A stretch of 34,194 nt of DNA from an uncultured Clostridia bacterium (GTDB lineage: Bacteria; Bacillota; Clostridia; Lachnospirales; Lachnospiraceae). Within the stretch, counting starts at the first letter, position 1; every line of letters begins with the position of its first letter. The notes under the pieces are model-generated. The model saw nothing but the letters and a program-made list of their open reading frames with translations, made no database searches and had not been told where the DNA came from. A program made the translations under genes and the position numbers. The stretch spans positions 1 to 34,194 of the forward strand of contig CALZBV010000002.1 of NCBI GenBank assembly GCA_945622055.1. Reading direction: 5' to 3'. Positions 1-7,444 of this stretch are shown here, one piece after another.

Positions 1-1
1 T

Positions 2-1090
2 TTTCTGATTGCGCTGCTGGAAGACTGCGGGTACATGGCAAGAGCTACAGTTGTATTGAATCCGATTTTTAAAAGAGCAGGGCTCTCCGGAAAATCAGTG
101 ATTCCCATGGTAATAGGCACCGGCTGTGCAATCCCGGGCATTATGGCATGCCGGACGATACGAAATGAGAGGGAACGAAGAGCAACGGCAATGCTTACGC
201 CATTTATGCCTTGTGGTGCAAAGCTACCGGTTATCGCGCTGTTTGTGGGCGCTTTTTTCCCGGATGCTTCCTGGGTAGGAACCCTGATGTATTTTGTCGG
301 AATTGTCTTAATTCTGCTGGGAGCTTTGCTGGTAAAAGCCATTAGCGGATACAAATACAGAAACTCCTTTTTTATCATGGAGCTTCCGGAATATAAATTG
401 CCAAGCATTAGGAGGGCTGCCGTTTCTATGCTTGGCCGGGGAAAAGCATATATCATCAAAGCCGGAACAATCATTCTTGTATGCAATACAATTGTACAGA
501 TTATGCAGTCCTTTCGTTGGGACCTGCAGGTGGTTGAGGAGGGGATGGAACATACATCCATACTGGCAACAATTGCTTCTCCGATTGCATATGTTTTGGT
601 TCCTATTGTTGGGAGCTTTGCATGGCAGCTTGCGGCAGCGGCAGTGACAGGCTTTATTGCAAAGGAAAATGTGGTTGGAACCCTGGCTGTATGCTATGGC
701 CTAAGCGCCTTTATTGACACGGAGGAGCTGATACTTGTGGGGGATGGAAATGTGGTAGTGTCTGCAATGGCACTGACGAAGGCGGCTGCACTTGCCTATC
801 TGATGTTTAATCTGTTTACACCTCCCTGCTTCGCGGCTCTTGGTGCCATGAATTCTGAGATGCAAAGTAAAAGATGGCTGTGGGGAGGGATTGCCCTTCA
901 GTCGGGAACAGGGTATACCGTAGCTTTTCTTGTTTATCAGATTGGTACACTGATTACAACGGGAAGCACCGGAGCAGGCTTTATTCCGGGACTGATTGCA
1001 GTGCTTATTATGGTAGGTATTGCAGGGGGATTAATTTACAGAACAAAGAAACAGCTTAATGAAGAATATGCGTTGAAGAAGGCGGTCTAG
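2..1090 (+). CDS. feoB: Ferrous iron transport protein B, C-terminal part (truncated by window start)
   Basis: Frame is open from base 2 (FLIALLEDCGYMARAT...). FeoB membrane-domain motifs: GTGCAIPGIMACRTI, LTPFMPCGAKLPVIALF, TGFIAKENVVGTLAV. Confidence 0.95.
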   Translation, partial: FLIALLEDCGYMARATVVLNPIFKRAGLSGKSVIPMVIGTGCAIPGIMACRTIRNERERRATAMLTPFMPCGAKLPVIALFVGAFFPDASWVGTLMYFVGIVLILLGALLVKAISGYKYRNSFFIMELPEYKLPSIRRAAVSMLGRGKAYIIKAGTIILVCNTIVQIMQSFRWDLQVVEEGMEHTSILATIASPIAYVLVPIVGSFAWQLAAAAVTGFIAKENVVGTLAVCYGLSAFIDTEELILVGDGNVVVSAMALTKAAALAYLMFNLFTPPCFAALGAMNSEMQSKRWLWGGIALQSGTGYTVAFLVYQIGTLITTGSTGAGFIPGLIAVLIMVGIAGGLIYRTKKQLNEEYALKKAV

Positions 1091-1162
1091 CAGGCATGGA
1101 AATGCTACGGCAGGCCTTGCTGTTGCGGTGACGCTTTATACCGGAATTAGAAAGGAGCAACA

Positions 1163-1336
1163 ATGGAAAATCTGATGGTTATAGGAATTTTGCTGGTTTT
1201 AGTAGGAGCAGCGGTTTTTTATATACGTAAGGAAAGGAAGAAGGGTGCGGGATGTATCGGATGCCCGGCTGCGGGCTGCTGCCTGAAAAAAGGCTGCAAA
1301 AGCCCCGGGGAGAAAAACGGAACTCCCCAGGGGTAA
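1163..1336 (+). CDS. FeoB-associated Cys-rich membrane protein (small)
   Basis: 57-aa ORF not in the supplied track: MENLMVIGILLVLVGAAVFYIRKERKKGAGCIGCPAAGCCLKKGCKSPGEKNGTPQG. One TM helix plus a CxxC/Cys-rich tail, directly after feoB, SD aaaggag. Confidence 0.85.
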   Translation: MENLMVIGILLVLVGAAVFYIRKERKKGAGCIGCPAAGCCLKKGCKSPGEKNGTPQG

Positions 1337-1384
1337 TGCTATTGCCATTGATAAACTGCCCGGCAGCTCTGCTTACAGAAGCTA

Positions 1385-2629
1385 TCATTTATCAAGCTTA
1401 TGAATGAACAGTCCGCTGCGAAGCTTTGGCTCGAACCAGGTGGACTTCGGAGGCATCAGACGACCGGCGTCGGAGACTGCGAACAGGTCCAGAATAGAGG
1501 TCGGATACATGGAAAATGCTACGGCACTGTCGACGCGGCAGCGACGCTCCAGTTCGGAAAGACCACGGATGCCACCGATGAAATCGATTCTGCGGTCGGT
1601 ACGCGGGTCGCCGATTCCCAGCACCGGGGTCAGAAGGTAGTCCTGAAGTAAGGAAACATCAAGAGACTCTACCGGGTCTGTAATGGAACGCAGGGAATCC
1701 TTGATGGTAAGACGGTACCAGCAGTCGTCAAGGAACATACCAAAGGTATGCTTTTCGGTCGGGGCGTAGGCCTCGGCTCCAAGCTTTTCTACGATAAACT
1801 GTTCTGCAACGCAGTGAAGGAACGTCTCAGCGGTGTATCCGTTTAAGTCTCTGACAACACGGTTGTATGGAAGAATCATCAGCTCATCCTCCGGGAAGAG
1901 AACGGAGAGGAAGTAGTTGAATTCCTCAGCGCCCGTGTAACCCGGGTGCTCTGCGCGGCGTTTCAGCCCCACTTTAACAGCGGAGGCGGCACGGTGGTGA
2001 CCGTCTGCAATGTAGATGCTGTCAATGGAGGAAAATGCGGCTTCCACAGCGGCAATATCTTCCGGCAGGCTGATACAGAAAACACGGTGCGTAATGCCGT
2101 CCTCTGAGGTAAAATCATAAAGCGGTTCGCCGGACTTTACCTTCGTTGTTATGGAATAAATCGTTTCATTTCTGCGGTACGCAAGGAAAATCGGACCGGT
2201 CTGTGCATTACACGTGTCAACATGACGGATGCGGTCTTCTTCCTTACTCTGACGTGTATTCTCATGCTTCTTAATGACATTGTTCTGATAGTCATCAATG
2301 GAAGCACAGGCAACAATACCGGTCTGGGTACGGCCGTTCATGGTAAGCTCATAAATATAGTAATTACGCGTCTCATCGGTCACGAAAACACCGTCTGCCA
2401 TCTCTTTATTCAGCATTTCTGCGGCCTTTTCGTAAACACAATCTGCATATGTGTCCACGTCATCGGAAAACTGTGTCTCCGCACGGTCAATATTCAAAAA
2501 AGAGAGAGGGTCTTTTGCTGCAGCGACTTTCGCTTCTGCGCGGTTGTATACATCATACGGAAGGGCAGCCACGCGGGAGGCAAGCTCCTTAGTCGGGTGA
2601 ATACAATGAAAAGGTTTGATGGTAGCCAT
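1385..2629 (-). CDS. DUF1015 family protein
   Basis: ORF with likely start MATIKPFHCIHPTKELASRVAALPYDVYNRAEA; DUF1015 hallmarks 'LPYDV' and 'IADGHHRAASA'. The upstream extension in the track is A/T-rich and unlikely to be coding. Confidence 0.85.
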   Translation of the reverse strand: MATIKPFHCIHPTKELASRVAALPYDVYNRAEAKVAAAKDPLSFLNIDRAETQFSDDVDTYADCVYEKAAEMLNKEMADGVFVTDETRNYYIYELTMNGRTQTGIVACASIDDYQNNVIKKHENTRQSKEEDRIRHVDTCNAQTGPIFLAYRRNETIYSITTKVKSGEPLYDFTSEDGITHRVFCISLPEDIAAVEAAFSSIDSIYIADGHHRAASAVKVGLKRRAEHPGYTGAEEFNYFLSVLFPEDELMILPYNRVVRDLNGYTAETFLHCVAEQFIVEKLGAEAYAPTEKHTFGMFLDDCWYRLTIKDSLRSITDPVESLDVSLLQDYLLTPVLGIGDPRTDRRIDFIGGIRGLSELERRCRVDSAVAFSMYPTSILDLFAVSDAGRLMPPKSTWFEPKLRSGLFIHKLDK

Positions 2630-2778
2630 AAGAGTCCTTTCCGGTAAAAACCTGTAATTTTTTTCTAAGTATACCCGATATGTTCGAAAAACGCAAGGGA
2701 ATGAAGGGGATTTTGGGACTTTTTTGGTAAATTTGTAAAAAGTGCAAAATATGTGTGGAAATTGCAAAAAAAATATAG

Positions 2779-2784
2779 TATAAT
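2779..2784 (+). promoter_or_regulatory. Putative -10 (TATAAT) upstream of the CheX-like gene
   Basis: tatagTATAATagcac about 50 bp upstream of the ATG at 2834; no good -35 seen. Confidence 0.5.
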
Positions 2785-2833
2785 AGCACTAATAGGCCGA
2801 ACATGATCGGCAGGACGCAAAGGGGGTAATTTC

Positions 2834-3712
2834 ATGGTTAGTCAGATTCTTGGAAACTACATGGTAGAAGAAGGATACATGACCCGGGAGCAGTTTGCCA
2901 AGGTTTTGGAGGAGCAGACAAAGATTCGCGTTAAGCTTGGCCTGATTGCTGTTTCAGAGGGTATGCTAACACTTGATCAGGCGGATGCAATTAACCGCAT
3001 GCAGCAGGTTCTGGATAAGCGTTTTGGAGATATTGCCGTGGAAAAGGGCTACCTGACGGAAAATCAGGTAAGCAGCCTGTTAAAGATGCAGGGGAATGAG
3101 TATCTTACCTTTGCCCAGACACTGGTGGACAGCGGAATTATTACAATGGACAAGCTGGGTGCCGTATTGAAGAACTTCCAGGTAGAGAACGGGTACACCA
3201 ATACCGAGATGGAAGCGATAAAGAGCGGAGAAGTTGAGAAGATTGTGCCGTTGTTTTTGCCGCAGGGTGCAGAGGAGTATGAGGCAGTTGTTACGGTAGC
3301 GTTAAAGACGGTAATTCGTTGCATCGACAGTCAGGCCTATCCGATGAATGGCGTGTTGGCAGACAGCGTGTCGTTAAAGCGCCCGGTACTGCAGGAGCTG
3401 GGCGGTGAACAGTACTGGAAGATTGGTTTTTCTGATGTTGATGAGAGCCTTTGCTCCATCGCATCGGTATTTGCAAGAGAGAACTTCAGTGTAGTGGATG
3501 AGGATGCACAGGATGCAGTGGGTGAATTTGTTAACTGTATCAATGGTCTGTTTGCTACTTCACTTAGTGCACAGGGCATTTCGGTGGAACTGCTTCCGCC
3601 GGAGCTTGGAAAGTCTGCAGAGGTTTCCGGAAAGAAGATTCTTATGATTCCGTTCGGAATCTGCGGCACTACAGTTCATTTTGTTGTAACCGATCAGAAG
3701 GAATGGAGGTAA
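2834..3712 (+). CDS. CheX-like chemotaxis phosphatase domain protein with N-terminal MshEN-like repeats
   Basis: N-terminus has 24-residue repeats (LGxxxVxxGxxTxxQ...Q) spaced by 5 residues. C-terminus has D-x3-E-x2-N (DAVGEFVN) followed by PP, typical of the CheC/CheX/FliY phosphatase fold. Followed by cheY. Confidence 0.75.
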   Translation: MVSQILGNYMVEEGYMTREQFAKVLEEQTKIRVKLGLIAVSEGMLTLDQADAINRMQQVLDKRFGDIAVEKGYLTENQVSSLLKMQGNEYLTFAQTLVDSGIITMDKLGAVLKNFQVENGYTNTEMEAIKSGEVEKIVPLFLPQGAEEYEAVVTVALKTVIRCIDSQAYPMNGVLADSVSLKRPVLQELGGEQYWKIGFSDVDESLCSIASVFARENFSVVDEDAQDAVGEFVNCINGLFATSLSAQGISVELLPPELGKSAEVSGKKILMIPFGICGTTVHFVVTDQKEWR

Positions 3713-3718
3713 AAGGGA

Positions 3719-4081
3719 ATGGCAACCGTATTGATTGTAGATGATTCCAGAACGTCGAGAAAGATTCTTGGTGATGTTTTGAGAAATATGGGCTTGGAAG
3801 TAGTTGGCGAGGCCGTAAACGGTGAGGAGGGCTTCCTTAAGTATAAGGAGCTGAAGCCGGACCTTGTGACGATGGATATTACCATGCCGGTGATGTCCGG
3901 ACTGGAGTCGCTGCTCCTGATTAAGCACGAGAATGCCAACGCAAAGGTAATTATGATTACCGCAGCAGGACAGAAGGAGAACCTGATGCAGGCAGTAAAG
4001 GCCGGAGCAGAGGAGTTCCTTACCAAGCCGCTTGAGGAAGCTGAGGTTCGTCGTGTTGTTACGGAGGTTCTCGCGAAGTAA
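3719..4081 (+). CDS. cheY: Single-domain response regulator, CheY-like
   Basis: MATVLIVDDSRTSRKIL...DLVTMDITMPVMSG...KVIMITAAGQ...GAEEFLTKPLE; classic receiver domain with DD, phospho-D, T/S and K. Confidence 0.93.
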   Translation: MATVLIVDDSRTSRKILGDVLRNMGLEVVGEAVNGEEGFLKYKELKPDLVTMDITMPVMSGLESLLLIKHENANAKVIMITAAGQKENLMQAVKAGAEEFLTKPLEEAEVRRVVTEVLAK

Positions 4082-4102
4082 CTGAATTTTCAGAATGAAA
4101 GG

Positions 4103-4150
4103 AAGCTGTCATATCAGACCGGAGAGGAATGGTATGGCAGCTTTTTTGTG
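4103..4150 (+). terminator. Rho-independent terminator after cheY
   Basis: AAGCTGTCATA ... TATGGCAGCTT stem followed by TTTTTT. Confidence 0.75.
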
Positions 4151-4188
4151 TAATAGGAAATTCCTCGAATTTCCTATTACACAAAAAA
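4142..4188. repeat. Perfect 21-bp inverted repeat with 5-nt loop
   Basis: TTTTTTGTGTAATAGGAAATT-cctcg-AATTTCCTATTACACAAAAAA. Confidence 0.9.
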
Positions 4189-4208
4189 ACGCTCCGCGGG
4201 GATGCACA

Positions 4209-4311
4209 CGCTTTTGCTAAGGAATATGTCGCAAAAATGCGACGCAAAAGCGGCGCAGAATATCGCGAAGCGATATTCTTTGTTTAGTGACATAGTGCTT
4301 TTCAGAAAAGC
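4209..4311. repeat. Cluster of consecutive short inverted repeats
   Basis: CGCTTTTGC(4209-4217)/GCAAAAGCG(4244-4252) enclosing GTCGCA-aaaa-TGCGAC(4228-4243); GAATATCGC-gaa-GCGATATTC(4258-4278); GCTTTT-cag-AAAAGC(4297-4311). Confidence 0.85.
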
Positions 4312-4361
4312 AGGATATTTCCATGAGCACCCATTGAACAGGGTGTCGTTATGCCTCTTGC

Positions 4362-5606
4362 TCACAGATACCTCTCCAGCACCTTCGCAAACGTATCCCA
4401 GCCCAGCATTTTTTCTGCATATGCCGTTCCACGGGCAGCGATTTCCTGCATCCGCTCCGGAGCAGAAAGGAGTCCCGAAACAAGCGCCGGAAGCTCAGAA
4501 AGGTTCTCCAGGTGATAGAAGGTAAGAAGGTCTTTGTCAGCAAAACGGGAAAGCAGGTATTCGCTTGGGTCGGTAACGCAGACGGCACCGTTTTGCAGGG
4601 AGCTGTAAATGCGGTCGTGTGCACCGCGCTTAAACCAGGGCATGACGTTCAGGGAGAGTCTGGCGTCTGCAATGGCACGGAGGCAGACGGAGGTGTCGGA
4701 ATATTTTGTTATGGTAAGGAGCGACTTGTTTTTGCAGTCCAGCAGGTCCCAGCCGACGCCGATGCAGTGAACCGGAATGCCGGAATCGACCAGTGTTTTT
4801 ACGACACGGCCGCGAAAATGGAAACGAATCCATAAATCAAGAAAAATCATTTTGTTCATGACATTCCGAAGGTCTTCCTCCGAAAGGTCCGGGAGGTCGC
4901 GGTTTAGATGGCGCAAAAAAACTGTGTGGATGCATTGGGAAGGATTTGCCAGCAAATCGTTTAAAATGCCGTGATAGAAGGAATTGTATTCCTCACCGTT
5001 TCTGTTCATGTACGGAAGAAAAAAGTCCGGAGGGGTATAACAGCCGGTAAATACTACGTCTGTAGAACGCTCTGCGGACGGAAGTACCGGAGAAGAGGGG
5101 GTTTTTTGCGAAAAAGGGCGAAGAACGGAAAAATCGGGAAGGCTCTCTTCGTCTGAAAACGGGAAAGCAGCCCGCGCACGACAACCGGCAAGCGGCATGA
5201 TGTCGCCTAAGGGAACGTCAGGATAAAAGCGCCGCATGTAGTCAGCATGGTCCTCGTCAATGCAGATTTGCAGATAATGCTTTGGAAGGTAGTTCAGTTC
5301 CTCGTAGTAGTAAAACGGGTGGTCCACAACGATGTTGATGCAGTGCACATCAAAAACGTCCCAGAGCAGAAGCTTTTTCCTTTTTGTATGAAAAATAGCT
5401 TCGCGCTGCAATCCGTGGAAATTAAAGGTAATTAAGGTTGTCTCGCCGCGTTTGAGATATTCCGTTAGCTCGTTAGTGCCGCTAAATGGTTCATGGATGT
5501 GAACCAGAGCAACCTCATAACCGAGTGCGCTGTATTCCTCTGCCAGACGTTCTGAGAAAAACCGGAGAGTTTCGACACTTGGCTGGAATAGTAAAAGCTG
5601 TTTCAT
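4362..5606 (-). CDS. Glycosyltransferase, CgeB/GT1-like
   Basis: 414-aa ORF; C-terminal 'RAIADARLSLNVMPWFKRGAHDRIYSSLQNGAVCVTDPSEYL' is typical of the CgeB-like glycosyl transferase family 1 domain. Confidence 0.75.
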   Translation of the reverse strand: MKQLLLFQPSVETLRFFSERLAEEYSALGYEVALVHIHEPFSGTNELTEYLKRGETTLITFNFHGLQREAIFHTKRKKLLLWDVFDVHCINIVVDHPFYYYEELNYLPKHYLQICIDEDHADYMRRFYPDVPLGDIMPLAGCRARAAFPFSDEESLPDFSVLRPFSQKTPSSPVLPSAERSTDVVFTGCYTPPDFFLPYMNRNGEEYNSFYHGILNDLLANPSQCIHTVFLRHLNRDLPDLSEEDLRNVMNKMIFLDLWIRFHFRGRVVKTLVDSGIPVHCIGVGWDLLDCKNKSLLTITKYSDTSVCLRAIADARLSLNVMPWFKRGAHDRIYSSLQNGAVCVTDPSEYLLSRFADKDLLTFYHLENLSELPALVSGLLSAPERMQEIAARGTAYAEKMLGWDTFAKVLERYL

Positions 5607-5762
5607 GAGTTCCTCCGTAAAATTAAGGCTGTCTTTGTTCGGTCTTTAACGGAAGTTTACCATATCCGGCGACAGAACGCAAGAAATCGCATGAAACAGC
5701 ATGGAAATGTCATGAAAACGGCAGAGAAAAAAGTGGATTCCTGTGTTTACCAAACTCCGGAC

Positions 5763-5791
5763 TTGCAAACGACAGAAAAATCATGTACAAT
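5763..5791 (+). promoter_or_regulatory. Putative sigma-A promoter of prfC
   Basis: TTGCAA-17 bp-TACAAT, about 45 bp upstream of the ATG. Confidence 0.65.
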
Positions 5792-5835
5792 AATCCTATT
5801 ATGGAAAATTATGCTCTTATATAAAGGAGGCAGCT

Positions 5836-7422
5836 ATGAGCAACGCTGACGAGATACAGAAGCGCAGAACCTTTGCGATTATATCCCACCCGGATGCGGG
5901 AAAAACGACACTGACGGAGAAGCTTTTGCTGTATGGAGGTGCAATTAACCTTGCGGGCTCGGTAAAGGCAAAAAAGACGGCAAGACATGCGGTTTCCGAC
6001 TGGATGGAGATTGAGAAGCAGAGAGGTATTTCCGTTACCTCGTCGGTAATGCAGTTTGAATATGACGGATACTGTATTAATATTCTGGATACTCCGGGAC
6101 ATCAGGACTTCTCGGAGGATACGTACCGGACACTGATGGCAGCAGACTCTGCGGTCATGGTAATCGATGCATCGAAGGGTGTTGAGGCACAGACGATTAA
6201 GCTGTTCAAGGTATGCGTGATGCGCCATATTCCGATTTTTACCTTTGTGAATAAGCTTGACCGTGAGGCAAGAGATACGTTTGAGCTTTTGGATGAAATC
6301 GAGAATGTACTTGGAATCCGTACCTGTCCGATGAACTGGCCGATTGGCTCCGGCAAGAATTTTAAGGGCGTATACCAGCGTGACACCGGGACGATTACCA
6401 GATTTTTTGCAGCAAATAACGGACAGAATGAAGTGGAAAAGATCGAAGCCCGGCTTGGAGACCCGAATCTGGATGAAATCATTGGTCGTGAGAATCACAA
6501 CAATCTGGTGGATGAAATCGAGCTTTTGGACGGCGCGAGTAGCGAGTTCGACCTTGACAGAGTGAGCGCCGGTGAGCTTACTCCGGTATTTTTCGGCTCG
6601 GCACTGACCAACTTCGGCGTAGAGACATTTTTGGAGCATTTCCTTAAGATGACGACTTCTCCGCTTTCCCGTAAATCAAAGACCGGGGAGATTGACCCGC
6701 TGACGCATGATTTTTCGGCATTTGTATTTAAGATTCAGGCAAATATGAATAAGGCACACCGTGACCGTATTGCATTTATGCGGGTTTGTTCGGGAAAGTT
6801 TGAGGCCGGCGAAGAGGTACTGCATGTGCAGGGTGGCAAGAAGCTCCGTCTTTCCCAGCCGCAGCAGATGATGGCACAGGACAGAAAGATTGTTGAGGAG
6901 GCTTATGCCGGAGATATCATCGGTGTATTCGATCCGGGAATTTTCTCGATTGGGGATACGGTTTGTGCGCCTTCGGAGCAGATTGAGTTTGAAGGTATTC
7001 CGACGTTTGCACCGGAGCATTTTGCAAAGATTCGTCAGGTGGATACCATGAAGCGTAAGCAGTTTGTAAAGGGTGTCTCCCAGATTGCACAGGAGGGTGC
7101 AATTCAGATTTTCCAGGAGTTTCACACCGGTATGGAGGAGATTATCGTCGGCGTGGTCGGTGTCCTGCAGTTTGATGTGTTGAAATTCCGTCTGGAATCC
7201 GAATATGGCGTCGAAATCCGTATGGACCCGCTTCCGTATGAGTATATCCGCTGGATTGAGAATGATAATATTGATGTGGCAAAGCTGAATATTACCACGG
7301 ATTCCAAGCGGGTAAAGGATCTGAAGGACAGACCGCTTCTGCTCTTTACACATGAATGGAGTATCCGTACGGTACTTGAGCGAAATGAAGGACTGAAGCT
7401 TGCGGAGTTTGCAAAGAATTAA
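5836..7422 (+). CDS. prfC: Peptide chain release factor 3
   Basis: Translation-factor GTPase: AIISHPDAGKTTLTEKLL, EKQRGISVTSSVMQF, DTPGHQDFSEDTYRTL, FVNKLDREARD; 528 aa, ends QFAKN-like RF3 tail; SD aaaggagg. Confidence 0.97.
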   Translation: MSNADEIQKRRTFAIISHPDAGKTTLTEKLLLYGGAINLAGSVKAKKTARHAVSDWMEIEKQRGISVTSSVMQFEYDGYCINILDTPGHQDFSEDTYRTLMAADSAVMVIDASKGVEAQTIKLFKVCVMRHIPIFTFVNKLDREARDTFELLDEIENVLGIRTCPMNWPIGSGKNFKGVYQRDTGTITRFFAANNGQNEVEKIEARLGDPNLDEIIGRENHNNLVDEIELLDGASSEFDLDRVSAGELTPVFFGSALTNFGVETFLEHFLKMTTSPLSRKSKTGEIDPLTHDFSAFVFKIQANMNKAHRDRIAFMRVCSGKFEAGEEVLHVQGGKKLRLSQPQQMMAQDRKIVEEAYAGDIIGVFDPGIFSIGDTVCAPSEQIEFEGIPTFAPEHFAKIRQVDTMKRKQFVKGVSQIAQEGAIQIFQEFHTGMEEIIVGVVGVLQFDVLKFRLESEYGVEIRMDPLPYEYIRWIENDNIDVAKLNITTDSKRVKDLKDRPLLLFTHEWSIRTVLERNEGLKLAEFAKN

Positions 7423-7444
7423 TTCGGAAAGGGTATTTTGGGGT

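Noticed and set aside
4177-4365. 62-aa minus-strand ORF in the hairpin-rich region
   Set aside because: Overlaps multiple inverted repeats and has no SD; more likely a by-product of the repeat element than a protein.
5809-6639. 276-aa minus-strand ORF opposite prfC
   Set aside because: Antisense to a highly conserved release factor gene; no recognisable domain.
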